From positions 3,996,001 through 4,060,000 of the forward strand of contig NZ_CP032405.1 of assembly GCF_016806065.1 (NCBI RefSeq): a stretch of DNA of 64,000 bases, in the 5' to 3' direction. Positions 43,381 through 51,670 of this stretch are shown here, piece after piece. The DNA is from Rhizobium rosettiformans. GTDB taxonomy: Bacteria; Pseudomonadota; Alphaproteobacteria; Rhizobiales; Rhizobiaceae. Position 1 is the first letter of the stretch; each line of letters opens with the position of its first letter. The translations under genes and the position numbers were made by a program. The notes beneath the pieces are model-generated. The model was given only the letters and a program-made list of their open reading frames with translations. It was not told the DNA's origin and ran no database searches.

Positions 43381-43934
43381 CAGACAATGCCCAGGCGACG
43401 GTTGATCTCGTCCATGGTTTCGTCGGAGACGCCGGCCTTGCGCACAACGTCGGTGACCTCGGTTACGGCCTTCTTCAGCTTCGCGTTGGCTCTGGCTTCG
43501 GCCTTCTCCTGCAGCTCGGCCGAGTGCCGCTGCGCCATCACCGTATCCTTGTAGGCGCGGGCAAGCTCCATCGCACCCTTGGTCCCGATACCGTCCTCAT
43601 CGAGCAGCTCGTCGAGAAGCGTTTTCAGGAACTCGCCGAGAACCAGATCTGCATTGCCGATCTCTTCCGGGGTCAGCCGCTCGGCAATGCCGGCATAGAT
43701 GTGACGGCGCTCTTCGAGTTGCATCGATCGCTTCGCCAGGCGCATGGCTTTGCGGTTGAACGCCGAGCGCGAGATGGTCTCGATGCCCTTCGCTTCCAGA
43801 CGGTCGTTCAGTTCAAAGTGGATATCGGCTTGCGTGCGTTCGCGCTTGTTCAGCTCGGCGATTGCCCAGAGGACATCGTCGCGCGCTTCTTCAGGCAAAA
43901 GGTCGAGATTGGAGAGACGCCCACGGCCTGCCAT
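43380..43934 (-). CDS. DUF3486 (Mu gp27-like) protein
   Basis: This 184-residue protein (MAGRGRLSN) has 'DVLWAIAELNKRERTQADIH' and 'ETISRSAFNRKAMRLAKRSM', the DUF3486 pattern. It is small-terminase-like by place and probably binds phage DNA for packaging. A second ATG one codon upstream is possible. Confidence 0.9.
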   Translation of the reverse strand: MAGRGRLSNLDLLPEEARDDVLWAIAELNKRERTQADIHFELNDRLEAKGIETISRSAFNRKAMRLAKRSMQLEERRHIYAGIAERLTPEEIGNADLVLGEFLKTLLDELLDEDGIGTKGAMELARAYKDTVMAQRHSAELQEKAEARANAKLKKAVTEVTDVVRKAGVSDETMDEINRRLGIV

Positions 43935-43937
43935 CAC

Positions 43938-44237
43938 TTACTCCGGCCGTGCGCTGGTCGGCATGACGCCGGGAATATTGATAAGGCCCGTCAAATGATG
44001 CTGGCCTCGCGCCTCAAGGCGAGCAATCTTGACAGTGTCACGCGACACAACGGATACGGCACCCATATCCTTGAGATATTGGTACTGAGCCTCAACCCAT
44101 TCGCGCGGCTTGTCGATCAGAAAGCCCGTCAGCAGAAAGCCCTGCATCCGGGCCGACGACATGGCCTTGTTGTCCTCTTTGGCCAGCTCCTTCAGGATGG
44201 CCAGCCGCGCTTCCTCTTCCATCGAAATCCTCATCAT
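43938..44237 (-). CDS. Mu gp26-like protein
   Basis: This 99-residue winged-helix-like protein has 'LSSARMQGFLLTGF'-type helices and 'WVEAQYQYLKDMGAVSVVSR'. Its position between DUF2730 and gp27 fits the gp26 family. It overlaps the DUF2730 gene by four bases. The function is unknown. Confidence 0.8.
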   Translation of the reverse strand: MMRISMEEEARLAILKELAKEDNKAMSSARMQGFLLTGFLIDKPREWVEAQYQYLKDMGAVSVVSRDTVKIARLEARGQHHLTGLINIPGVMPTSARPE

Positions 44238-44587
44238 GACTTGTTAGCCTGCTCCAGCATGAATTCCTGAAGGCGGATGCTGACCTGCGCGATCGGTCGC
44301 AGTCGCTCCTCAAGGGCGGCGAATTTCCCGTTCATCTCGGCTAGCTGCAGCTCCATCCGGTGCTGTGCTTCCCGGTCGGGGAGATGCTTCATCTCGCCTT
44401 CGATCGTCTGGATACGCCGGGCCTGGCCGACCAGCTCGTTCTGGCAATCTTCGACCTCTTCCCTGAGGGCTGCCACGTCCTTGGAGAGCTGTTTTTCACC
44501 GGATGAGAAGTAGCCCTTGGCATGTCCAAGAAGGGCAATGATTGCGAGCGCCAGCCCGAGGTATTGAGAGATTTCGGCTGGGGTCAT
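44234..44587 (-). CDS. DUF2730 (Mu gp25-like) membrane/coiled-coil protein
   Basis: This 117-residue protein has one membrane segment ('YLGLALAIIALLGHAKGYFS') then a coiled coil ('LSKDVAALREEVEDCQNELV', 'RMELQLAEMNGKFAALEERL'). It fits DUF2730. A role in lysis (spanin-like) or packaging has been suggested for the position. The ATG at 44587 overlaps the next gene by four bases. Confidence 0.85.
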   Translation of the reverse strand: MTPAEISQYLGLALAIIALLGHAKGYFSSGEKQLSKDVAALREEVEDCQNELVGQARRIQTIEGEMKHLPDREAQHRMELQLAEMNGKFAALEERLRPIAQVSIRLQEFMLEQANKS

Positions 44588-44799
44588 CTTAAGTATGCTT
44601 CCTTCTCGGCAATCTGCTGGCATTCCAGGCAACGGGTGGCGGATGGGTAGACACGGCGGCGCGCGGCGGAGATGGTTGCGCCGCAGTCGCACTCTTCGCG
44701 GCCTTCGGCTTTCAGTGCGGCGCTGGCTGCCCTGATGCGCGCCTGGCGCTCCTGCTCGACACGCTCCTCGCCGATCTCACGGTCAAAATCACTGTACAT
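44584..44799 (-). CDS. DksA/TraR C4 zinc-finger protein
   Basis: This 71-residue protein has 'CDCGATISAARRRVYPSATR' and 'CLECQQI', a C4 zinc finger of the TraR/DksA type common in Mu-like phages. It may bind RNA polymerase and tune transcription without ppGpp. It overlaps the holin gene by 11 bases. Confidence 0.9.
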   Translation of the reverse strand: MYSDFDREIGEERVEQERQARIRAASAALKAEGREECDCGATISAARRRVYPSATRCLECQQIAEKEAYLR

Positions 44800-45322
44800 G
44801 CGGACCCCGCCAGGTCTTGACCGCTTCGACCGCCTGGCGACCGATCTCCTTCACGGTATGGCCGCCCATGTAGAGGCTGATGAACCAGCCAGTGAGCGTC
44901 ATGAGGGTGGCGCTGTCGATCGGGTCGAGCGCGATGCCGAAGGCCTTCAGCACCGGGAAAAGCAGGAAGGCGCAGACCCAGAGGAATGCGAGCAGATACA
45001 TCCAGCCCCAGCGCCAGGCGCTCTGCCAGAACCCCTCCTGCAGCTCGGCCTGAAGCAGCTCGAACTGTCCCTTCAAACCCGCTTCATAGAGCGCGACCAT
45101 TTCGGGCGCCTGCGCCTCGACCTGGCGCACGGCCTCCTCGATCTTGCTGACGGGTGCCGCCGATAGCTGATCGGGTGCGACACCAGCCCTCTCGGCGACG
45201 GCGTCGACGACGGCGCCGGCCAGATCGCCGCTCACGCCGCCAATCTTCTTTTCGATGATGCTTTTGATGAACGGAGCCCCGATCTTGGCGGCTATGCCGA
45301 GGATAACTGCGGATGCAGACAT
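44789..45322 (-). CDS. Holin of the 3-TM type
   Basis: This 177-residue protein has an N-terminal hydrophobic helix ('MSASAVILGIAAKIGAPFIK'), a long amphipathic region and two late membrane segments ('WGWMYLLAFLWVCAFLLFPV', 'LMTLTGWFISLYMGG'). This fits the 3TM holin family near endolysins. It forms lesions that release the endolysin. It lies one base after the endolysin gene. Confidence 0.85.
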   Translation of the reverse strand: MSASAVILGIAAKIGAPFIKSIIEKKIGGVSGDLAGAVVDAVAERAGVAPDQLSAAPVSKIEEAVRQVEAQAPEMVALYEAGLKGQFELLQAELQEGFWQSAWRWGWMYLLAFLWVCAFLLFPVLKAFGIALDPIDSATLMTLTGWFISLYMGGHTVKEIGRQAVEAVKTWRGPHVQ

Positions 45323-45323
45323 G

Positions 45324-46295
45324 TCAGAAGCTCCGGAGGAAAGCGGTGAGACGAGGAGCCTTGTCGCCGATGCGCGCCGCGATCACGTCGCGGTAGCGAT
45401 AAGCCTGCCAGGCGAGATAGACGACGGAGACGGCTGCGATGCCGAGGCCGACGATGGTGGCCATCTGATCGGGGGCCACGGCCGTGGGATCGACCGGCGC
45501 CGGCCCGGTGACAGCTCCTGCCACCTGGTCACCGCCGACAACACCAGCGCCGCCGGCTGTTGCGAAGGAGCCTTGAGTGGCCTTCGAGCGGGCGTCGAGT
45601 TCGCGTTGAAGGGTGGCGAGCGTGGCCATGCCGACCTTGCCGTCGACGGTCAGGTCATGCGCCTTCTGGAACATCTCGACGGCCGTACGATCGATGGCAC
45701 CGGTTGGCGCGCTGGCATTGTAGCCCAGCTTCACCAGCGCCTTCTTGGCCTCCTCGATCTCGGCCGTCGTCAGCGAGATCACGATTGCGGCGTAGGAGTC
45801 GGCTGCCGTCTGGATGCCGATCACCGATCGCTCGATTTCGACCGGGAAGCGGCCGCTGAGCAGAAGCGTCGCCTCTTCGCCGCGTCTACGTGTCAGGCCG
45901 GGCAGAACCTTGCCGTTCCCTTTGTTCCACATCAGCAAGCGGCGGCGGGTATCGACAGGATCATTGGCAAGGAAGGATTTGACCCAGGAGGCCGAGTGGA
46001 TCTTGCCGGTGTTGTAATCAAAGCTCGTGCCCGCATCGAGCGCGTGCTGGCTACAGCTATTACCCAGCGCTTTCAGAACGCGCGGCAAATAGTTGCGCTT
46101 CAGGGCGAGATCGACCAGGCGATCATTCTCGGCCTCGGTGATGACCATGCCAGGCTTGACGGTAATCACGCCCGACGACGTGGTCAGGCCAGCGCCGATC
46201 GTCCAGATCCCGGCCGGACACCGATAGGCCTTCTTCACCACGCCCTCGTGAGCGTAGAGGAACTTGCGCCCTTTCGGGCTCACGGATCTTGTCAT
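45324..46295 (-). CDS. Endolysin: GH24-type lysozyme with peptidoglycan-binding and membrane segment
   Basis: This 323-residue protein has a lysozyme domain with catalytic Glu in 'FLYAHEGVVKKAYRCPAGIW' and 'TIGAGLTTSSG' and 'SQHALDAGTSFDYNTGKI'. A peptidoglycan-binding-1 domain follows (about 180-235, 'ALVKLGYNASAPTGAIDRTA', 'LTVDGKVGMATLATLQ'), and a C-terminal membrane helix ('VGLGIAAVSVVYLAWQAYRY'). It degrades the wall at lysis. A late-operator dyad is 75 bases upstream. Confidence 0.92.
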   Translation of the reverse strand: MTRSVSPKGRKFLYAHEGVVKKAYRCPAGIWTIGAGLTTSSGVITVKPGMVITEAENDRLVDLALKRNYLPRVLKALGNSCSQHALDAGTSFDYNTGKIHSASWVKSFLANDPVDTRRRLLMWNKGNGKVLPGLTRRRGEEATLLLSGRFPVEIERSVIGIQTAADSYAAIVISLTTAEIEEAKKALVKLGYNASAPTGAIDRTAVEMFQKAHDLTVDGKVGMATLATLQRELDARSKATQGSFATAGGAGVVGGDQVAGAVTGPAPVDPTAVAPDQMATIVGLGIAAVSVVYLAWQAYRYRDVIAARIGDKAPRLTAFLRSF

Positions 46296-46369
46296 GATGG
46301 GCTCCAGAAGCGCGAACGGCCGGCTGGCCGTGATCTGGAGCGACTATGCAATCTGTGGGGGATTTGGAG

Positions 46370-46387
46370 GGCTGACAGCTGTCAGCC
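46370..46387. promoter_or_regulatory. Late-operator dyad, lysis copy
   Basis: GGCTGACAGCTGTCAGCC is an exact 18-bp palindrome in the gap between the Mor-like gene and the endolysin gene. On the minus strand a GCATAGT -10-like element follows about 25 bases on. Confidence 0.8.
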
Positions 46388-46390
46388 GGA

Positions 46391-46786
46391 TCAGAAGAGA
46401 CTGCCTTGGCCGTCGTCTTCCTTAGCTTTCATGCGCCAAATCGTGCGCTCATGCAAGCCTGCGATACGCGCCGCCTCGCGGGCGCTCTTGCCCTCGTCTA
46501 GCGCTTCCTGGGCGCGTCGGCGGGCGGCTGTCAGGATCGCGGCCGGCCCACGCGGAATGATCTCATTCTGGACACCACGGAGCTTTCCATCCGGATCGAG
46601 CGTCGCAAGACCCTGGCAGATCTTGTCGGCCGTCTCAAACCCGAGCAGCTCCGTCAGCCAATGGCCTTGGACTGCGCGAGGCGGAATCGAAACCCTCGTG
46701 CCGCCGTGGCTTCGCGCCACTTCATAGGCCGCGTCGATGCCAGCGATATCCGCGATGTCGGCAAGGATGCCTTGAAGAGTGCTCAT
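46391..46786 (-). CDS. Mor-like transcription activator
   Basis: This 131-residue protein has 'ARSHGGTRVSIPPRAVQGHW' (GG-x3-IP turn, about 25-45) and a C-terminal helix-turn-helix 'GKSAREAARIAGLHERTIWR'. This is the Mor/C family arrangement. It ends four bases before the dyad and is the last gene before the lysis operon, so it probably activates the late promoters. Confidence 0.85.
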   Translation of the reverse strand: MSTLQGILADIADIAGIDAAYEVARSHGGTRVSIPPRAVQGHWLTELLGFETADKICQGLATLDPDGKLRGVQNEIIPRGPAAILTAARRRAQEALDEGKSAREAARIAGLHERTIWRMKAKEDDGQGSLF

Positions 46787-46977
46787 CTCTTCCCCGCTAT
46801 TCCGAGGCGAAGCTCGATCTCGATCTGTCGGGCGGTAAGCACGCGCAGCTGCTCTTCCCGGTGAATGCGCGTGCGAGCTTCCACACCGCCGCGTTGAAGC
46901 TTGCGCTGCAGCTCAAGGCGCTCGCGCCGGATCTTGTCCAGCTCCATGGCGTCGAAGAGCGGCAGCGCACGGGCCAT
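46783..46977 (-). CDS. Small coiled-coil phage protein
   Basis: This 64-residue protein is highly charged and helical ('MELDKIRRERLELQRKLQRG', 'EEQLRVLTARQIEIELRLG'). It is coupled to both neighbours by short overlaps. It has no known function. Confidence 0.65.
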   Translation of the reverse strand: MARALPLFDAMELDKIRRERLELQRKLQRGGVEARTRIHREEQLRVLTARQIEIELRLGIAGKR

Positions 46978-47414
46978 CAGGGTCGGACCTCCCAACGGAT
47001 GATCACGCCCTGGAAGATCGAGCCGGGGTTTTCGGCTGCCCAGAAGCGGCCCATGGTTTCGCGAGCGGTGGACCCGATCAGCTTGGCCGGTGCGATGCCA
47101 TTCAGGCGGGCTGGATCGAAACCGTCGGACACGGCAAAGGCCTCGATCTCATCCCGGTGCAGCGGCGTCCCGTCGACCTCAATGTAAGCGATGCCTGCCT
47201 CTATCAGGTCCGACGACATGATCACGACCGGCAGGACAGCGATGCAGATCGGGTCCGGGATGATCTTCCGGCAATGGCGGGTGCGCAGGCCGGTGAAAAG
47301 CTGTACCGGCTCGCCGACATGGGCGTGGCGGCGACGATGGCCCCGGATGGTGTGGACCTTGGCTCCGTCCTCGATCTGCGAGGCAAAGTATGCCTTGAAG
47401 CCGTAGGCGACCAT
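46977..47414 (-). CDS. ASCH/PUA-like domain protein
   Basis: This 145-residue protein has 'YGFKAYFASQIEDGAKVHTI', 'RRRHAHVGEPVQLFTGLRTR' and 'CRKIIPDPI', a pattern seen in ASCH/PUA-type RNA-binding or RNA-modifying proteins. It lies among the middle genes, next to an HD protein. The role is unknown. Confidence 0.65.
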   Translation of the reverse strand: MVAYGFKAYFASQIEDGAKVHTIRGHRRRHAHVGEPVQLFTGLRTRHCRKIIPDPICIAVLPVVIMSSDLIEAGIAYIEVDGTPLHRDEIEAFAVSDGFDPARLNGIAPAKLIGSTARETMGRFWAAENPGSIFQGVIIRWEVRP

Positions 47415-48052
47415 CACAACACCTCCCTCGATTGGGGCGATGGGTTCTTGGTCAGTTCAGCGTATCTGGCAAGGAACGCCTCGGCCGCTTGTTCTGGCGA
47501 CCATGGCGAAATGTGAAAATCATAGGGCTCAATGTCGGTCAGAGACCATTTCTCACCCCGCCACAGCAGCAGGTCGCGCCGCTCAGTCGCCAGCATTCGA
47601 ACGTCAGCCTGCTTGAGCGCCACGCGGTCGGTCATGGTGATCCCGAACCTCTTGAGGATTGCCGCTTCGCACCGCTTCTCGATCGCCTTGAAGGATGGGT
47701 TCAAGGACTTGAGCGGCGCAGTCATGTCGCCGCAGACCGCTTCGCCCACCTCGTGCATCAGTGCCTGGAGTTGAAGCTCCGGCGGCACCATCAGGCTCAT
47801 CAGGACGCAATGCTGCGCCACAGAATAGAACACGCGCCGCTGCAGTAGCCGACTGAAGCACTGGCCCGCGCACCGACCTTCGAAGGCCAGTCCATAGGCG
47901 ATGTCCTCGATGGTGATCTCGCTGCTCTCCGGATCTTCGAAATCGAAGTATGTGCCAGAGCCGAGCAGTATTGTGGGGCCGATAGCCTTGCGGATCACGC
48001 TCGCGCGCATCGTCTCAATGGCTGCCTCTTCGTGTGTGACAGTTTTCGTCAT
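47414..48052 (-). CDS. HD-domain phosphohydrolase (YfbR-like)
   Basis: This 212-residue protein has an HD fold with metal ligands in 'FYSVAQHCVLMSLMV', 'LQALMHEVGEAVCGDM' (HE in place of the usual HD) and 'KQADVRMLATERRDLL' (Asp). It is related to 5'-nucleotidase YfbR or phage nucleotide hydrolases. It may adjust dNTP pools during replication. Overlaps of 1 and 4 bases couple it to its neighbours. Confidence 0.8.
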   Translation of the reverse strand: MTKTVTHEEAAIETMRASVIRKAIGPTILLGSGTYFDFEDPESSEITIEDIAYGLAFEGRCAGQCFSRLLQRRVFYSVAQHCVLMSLMVPPELQLQALMHEVGEAVCGDMTAPLKSLNPSFKAIEKRCEAAILKRFGITMTDRVALKQADVRMLATERRDLLLWRGEKWSLTDIEPYDFHISPWSPEQAAEAFLARYAELTKNPSPQSREVL

Positions 48053-48414
48053 GCTCTTCCGGCCTCCTTGGCGCGAAGGTGCGATTTCATCTTCACGTAT
48101 TCGATGAAGGACAGGCTGCTGTCGTAGTTCAGCCAGTCCTGATAGTTTTGCTGGCTGCGGGTGAGCTTTGGCGGAGATGGGCTGTGTTCAGCGACTGCGG
48201 CCTTGCCGGCGTCGGTCACCCGAAACACCTCATCGCCGCCGCTCAAGGCGTTGCCAGTCCGGACGGTCATTAGGCCAACCCTGACGAGGGCCATGCAGTC
48301 CGCGTGGTCTTTGCTGCCTTCACCGGTCACGAAATGGTTCCGGTAGAACGTGCCGCGTCCGTACTCGTCGAGGCCAAGCGAGTGCTGCAGGATGTGGAGC
48401 TGCTTAGCGTCCAT
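48049..48414 (-). CDS. Phage protein of unknown function
   Basis: This 121-residue protein begins 'MDAKQLHILQHSLGLDEYGR' with a small winged-helix-like pattern ('LVRVGLMTVRTGNALSGGDE', 'FRVTDAGKAAVAE') like phage proteins that act on host or phage DNA. ATG 48414 is chosen; the longer frame overlaps the previous gene strongly. No confident family. Confidence 0.6.
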   Translation of the reverse strand: MDAKQLHILQHSLGLDEYGRGTFYRNHFVTGEGSKDHADCMALVRVGLMTVRTGNALSGGDEVFRVTDAGKAAVAEHSPSPPKLTRSQQNYQDWLNYDSSLSFIEYVKMKSHLRAKEAGRA

Positions 48415-49258
48415 CGGTCGCGCCCTCCATGGTGGAGAGGGCGGCTTTGATGCTCGGCATATCCTCACCGAGGCTTTCGAACGAATAGCCCGTGCCGAGA
48501 TTTGAGAAGTGAGCGGCCATGTGCTCGATGTGGTCGATCGCCAGTTTCAGTGCTCGGCGAAGCTGCCCGTGTTGGCTTTTGATAAGGTCGACGCTCTCCC
48601 AGGCGGCGTAAGGATCTTCCGGCTCGCCGATGTCGCTGGCGATCTTGATCATCTCGCAAGCCAGCGCCGTAACCTGCTCTTGCGTCGTGTGGCCTTTGCC
48701 TTCGCAGATGCCGCAAAGTAGGGAGGGATAGCCAATGGGGCAGTCTTCGTCCTGCTCGATCAACGTGCAGGGGCAAGGCACCAAATTCGATACGGGCGCG
48801 GGGGCGTTGTCGCCCCACTCCTGATCGCGGCCGGTCTTCTCAGCGTCGTGAAGTAGGTTGAGCGTTTCGAAGCGATCAACGATGCGCCGGATCATGGAAG
48901 TCGCATCAGGCGTATGGCGTTCGTCATCAACGCCGCCACCCACCAGCATTGAGACGCGGTATTCGCCGTCGCCCCCGGTTAGCTGGTCGATCTCCTGCAC
49001 GGCCTTTTCGTAGCCGTCGCGCTCTGCGATCTCGCACATTTCATCGCATTCCGCCTGGGTGTAAGTCACCGCCACATGTGATAAGGGCGTGAGGGCCGAA
49101 GCCGCGGCAAGAGCATCGCTGATTGCTCTTCGTAATTCTTCTTCAGCCTTCTGAGCTGTGCCGTCTTCGTCGTCATGGTCTCGTTGATCTCGTCCCTGCT
49201 CGTAAGCAGCATGCCAAAACAAATCCAAGGCTGTCTCAATCTGTTCGCTCAACTTCAT
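48404..49258 (-). CDS. Phage protein with Cys-rich zinc-ribbon-like segment
   Basis: This 284-residue acidic protein is helical at both ends. Its middle has 'VPCPCTLIEQDEDCPIGYPS' and 'LLCGICEGKGH', a zinc-ribbon-like cluster similar to DnaJ zinc repeats. The function is unknown. It belongs to the middle gene cluster. Confidence 0.6.
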   Translation of the reverse strand: MKLSEQIETALDLFWHAAYEQGRDQRDHDDEDGTAQKAEEELRRAISDALAAASALTPLSHVAVTYTQAECDEMCEIAERDGYEKAVQEIDQLTGGDGEYRVSMLVGGGVDDERHTPDATSMIRRIVDRFETLNLLHDAEKTGRDQEWGDNAPAPVSNLVPCPCTLIEQDEDCPIGYPSLLCGICEGKGHTTQEQVTALACEMIKIASDIGEPEDPYAAWESVDLIKSQHGQLRRALKLAIDHIEHMAAHFSNLGTGYSFESLGEDMPSIKAALSTMEGATDGR

Positions 49259-49578
49259 CACGCCACCGCCTTTCCAGCCACAAGACGCTCCAGGCGGTAG
49301 CCGTGGCCCTTCTGGACACGGATGGTCCAGCCTGCTTTCTCAAGTTTCTTGCGGGCGTGGCAGATGTGTGTGCGGATTCCTTCAGCGGCGCTGAGAGGCC
49401 CGCCATTCGGGCAGTGGCCCCACACCTTCTCGATGAGAACATCGATCGACGTCAGACGATGGTTCGCCTCAACCAACGCCTCGACGATCAGCACCTCGTT
49501 GCGGGTGAGATTGGCAACGTCGATCTTGGAGAAATCGCCCATGGGCTGGCCGCAGTGGGTGCAACGAAGCTTCGCCAT
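49258..49578 (-). CDS. Zinc-ribbon plus winged-helix DNA-binding protein
   Basis: This 106-residue protein starts with a CxxC ('LRCTHCGQPMG') and continues with an OmpR-type winged helix ('VANLTRNEVLIVEALVEANH', 'LSAAEGIRTHICHARKKLEK', 'VQKGHGYRLERL'). There is no receiver domain. It is likely a phage regulator in the early-to-middle switch. ATG 49578 is preferred. Confidence 0.75.
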   Translation of the reverse strand: MAKLRCTHCGQPMGDFSKIDVANLTRNEVLIVEALVEANHRLTSIDVLIEKVWGHCPNGGPLSAAEGIRTHICHARKKLEKAGWTIRVQKGHGYRLERLVAGKAVA

Positions 49579-50225
49579 CACGCACCGCCTTTCGCCGCAC
49601 GCACTTGGCTGCCGAGAGCGTTCATCACCCGCTGCCAGTCGCTGTCCACGAGGTGGCTCAGCACCTGAGCATCAGCCCGGCCTGAAAGCCGGATGGCTTC
49701 CTGGTCGAAGCCCTGGCGGGTGATGAGGCCCGCACCTGGATAAAGAATGCGCCACTGCGCCCAGGCGATCTTTGCACCGTCGCGCTGCAGCCAATCGTAT
49801 CCGTTGGTATTGCCGAAACCGACGCCGGCCTCCCGCTTCAGCCAGCCCTTCAGCGCCTCGATCGCGGCCCGGCCGTCGTCTGCGTAGTGCAGGAACCGAG
49901 TGTGATCGAGGCCAGTCTGCCGCTTGACGAAAGCGAGCAGAGCCGCGTCCCGACGGTCCTTGACGACTCCGAGATTGTAGCCGGCGATCCAGAGAGCTTG
50001 GAGCTTCTTGGCATATTTGCCTGACAGCCCCTTGGCCTTCTCTTTCCCTTCAGCCGGCTTGAAGCCGTCGTTCCGGAGAACGGTCAGGACGCGCTGCCGC
50101 TCCTGCTCGGTCATGTCCTTCACCGACGACTTGCCGGTGATGTTGGTGAGTTTGGCCCGGTAGGTATCTTCGTCCAGGCCGAGTTGCTTCTTGGCAACGT
50201 GGATGGCGGCGATCGAGGAGGTCAT
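49578..50225 (-). CDS. gemA: GemA-like regulatory protein (DUF1018)
   Basis: This 215-residue protein has 'IAAIHVAKKQLGLDEDTYRA' and 'LTNITGKSSVKDMTEQERQR', then 'KLQALWIAGYNLGVVKDRRD' and 'FVKRQTGLDHTRFLH', the DUF1018/GemA pattern. In Mu, GemA changes host gene expression and DNA topology. It overlaps both neighbours by one to four bases in the early operon. Confidence 0.9.
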   Translation of the reverse strand: MTSSIAAIHVAKKQLGLDEDTYRAKLTNITGKSSVKDMTEQERQRVLTVLRNDGFKPAEGKEKAKGLSGKYAKKLQALWIAGYNLGVVKDRRDAALLAFVKRQTGLDHTRFLHYADDGRAAIEALKGWLKREAGVGFGNTNGYDWLQRDGAKIAWAQWRILYPGAGLITRQGFDQEAIRLSGRADAQVLSHLVDSDWQRVMNALGSQVRAAKGGA

Positions 50226-50416
50226 TTCAGCCTCCTGTCGATCTGGCTCGCCAGCGTATCGAGATTGATCTCGAGAAGGATGATGGTGCAGCTGCCGGCC
50301 TTCGCGACCAAGCGGGCATAGGTCTCGCCTTCATGGACCGCCAGTTGATGGCCATCGTCTTTAAAATACTCGATTGCGGCGGCGAGGATATGCTCCCTGC
50401 GGGTGAGTTCGGTCAT
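50222..50416 (-). CDS. Small early phage protein of unknown function
   Basis: This 64-residue protein ('MTELTRREHILAAAIEYFKD') has one amphipathic helix and a beta pair. It overlaps genes on both sides by four bases. No family recognised. Confidence 0.6.
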   Translation of the reverse strand: MTELTRREHILAAAIEYFKDDGHQLAVHEGETYARLVAKAGSCTIILLEINLDTLASQIDRRLK

Positions 50417-50709
50417 GCCGCACCTGCCACTGCGTTGGCTGCAACAAGCCAGCCGCTCATGAGCTGCTCATAGGCAGTACGACCAACGACGGCGACGCCA
50501 GCGATCTCCAGCCGGTGGTTGCCGATATCGCCCGTATACTTGCCGCCGCCCGATTGCTCGATCGCATCGAGCATCAACTGGCGTGACGCTTTGCGACGGC
50601 GGGCAAAGCTTTCCTCCCAGGCACTCACGCCCCGATCATCGACGTAGGGCGGCAGCGCCTGCAGGCCGCCTTCGATGAGCTTCGCGGTATCCATTACAGT
50701 GCTGTTCAT
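50413..50709 (-). CDS. Small early phage protein of unknown function
   Basis: This 98-residue protein has a basic middle ('AWEESFARRRKASRQLMLDA') and a C-terminal hydrophobic part ('YEQLMSGWLVAANAVAGAA'). No family recognised. It lies between DUF3164 and GemA. Confidence 0.6.
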   Translation of the reverse strand: MNSTVMDTAKLIEGGLQALPPYVDDRGVSAWEESFARRRKASRQLMLDAIEQSGGGKYTGDIGNHRLEIAGVAVVGRTAYEQLMSGWLVAANAVAGAA

Positions 50710-50720
50710 CGGAGCCTCCT

Positions 50721-51374
50721 TCAGGCGTTAGCGAGGTCGATGGTGATCGGCATCCATCTGTCCTCGACTTTTTCGCGATAGTGAAAACGGACGTATTCCT
50801 TGGAGCCAGTGACCCGCATGGAGGCGCGGATCGCGTCCATGGCTCGGTTCCAGCGATCGTCAGGGATGTCGAGGCGGAGCAGCATGAACAGCTCGCTCTT
50901 GTTGATCTTGCCTTCTTGGTCGGTGTTGAAGGCGCGGGTGACGATCGCCTGGATTTCTGGGCGGCTGTCAGCGGACCATTCGTTCAGGCACTCGTCGATG
51001 AGGGTCTTGGCGATCTGAAGCTGCGGTCCAAACGTGATCTGATCAGCCACCTGAAGGGTGACCCGCATCAGCCCGTCAAAGCTGTGGTAGGTCTTGTTGC
51101 CCTTACGCCCGCCTTTGAACACGCCGTACTCCTGCGCCAGGAGCGCGTCGAAGCTGTTCATGTCGCCGATCGTATGGTCCCTGAACCGCGCGATCTGAGC
51201 GCTCAGCTCCTTGGCATAGCCGATGATCTTGCGAACGGTTTCGTCTTCCAGCTTGTCCTGGGCAGACACGTTCGCAAGCGGGACCAGACGTCCCTTCGCA
51301 TCGGTCATGAACTCGCGACCGTTCATGACGATCACGCCGGTCTCTGGCTTTTCTTCAACGATGACGGCTTCCAT
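50721..51374 (-). CDS. DUF3164 family protein
   Basis: This 217-residue protein has 'VNAQDKLEDE'-type start followed by 'KELSAQIARFRDHTIGDMNS', 'LLAQEYGVFKGGRKGNKTYH', 'FDGLMRVTLQVADQITFGPQ' and 'INKSELFMLLRLDIPDDRWN'. This is DUF3164, found in early operons of Mu-like phages. The function is unknown; it may link to replication. Confidence 0.88.
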   Translation of the reverse strand: MEAVIVEEKPETGVIVMNGREFMTDAKGRLVPLANVSAQDKLEDETVRKIIGYAKELSAQIARFRDHTIGDMNSFDALLAQEYGVFKGGRKGNKTYHSFDGLMRVTLQVADQITFGPQLQIAKTLIDECLNEWSADSRPEIQAIVTRAFNTDQEGKINKSELFMLLRLDIPDDRWNRAMDAIRASMRVTGSKEYVRFHYREKVEDRWMPITIDLANA

Positions 51375-51376
51375 GA

Positions 51377-51670
51377 TCAGGACACCTTGTGCTTGAGGTA
51401 GGACGTGCGCAGCCGCAGAAGGGCTTCATGCAGGCGCTGGCGGGCTTCCTTCTCGCCAGCGGTACCGCTGGCGAGCTGTTGTTGATCGAAAGCAGCTACG
51501 ACCTGTTCGACGCGCTGCATGACGAAGAAGGTGCGGCTCTTCTTGGTGCCGCTCTTCGGGTTGGTGCTGGCGCCGACCAGGGTGCTGGAGACACCGGCTC
51601 CGACTTGATCGACGATGCGATCAAGCGGGATGCGGATCTCAGCGAGGACGAGGATGTGATCGTCACTCAT
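51377..51670 (-). CDS. Small early phage protein of unknown function
   Basis: This 97-residue protein ends with a helical, basic stretch ('EARQRLHEALLRLRTSYLKH'). It overlaps the upstream gene by four bases. No family recognised. Confidence 0.55.
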   Translation of the reverse strand: MSDDHILVLAEIRIPLDRIVDQVGAGVSSTLVGASTNPKSGTKKSRTFFVMQRVEQVVAAFDQQQLASGTAGEKEARQRLHEALLRLRTSYLKHKVS

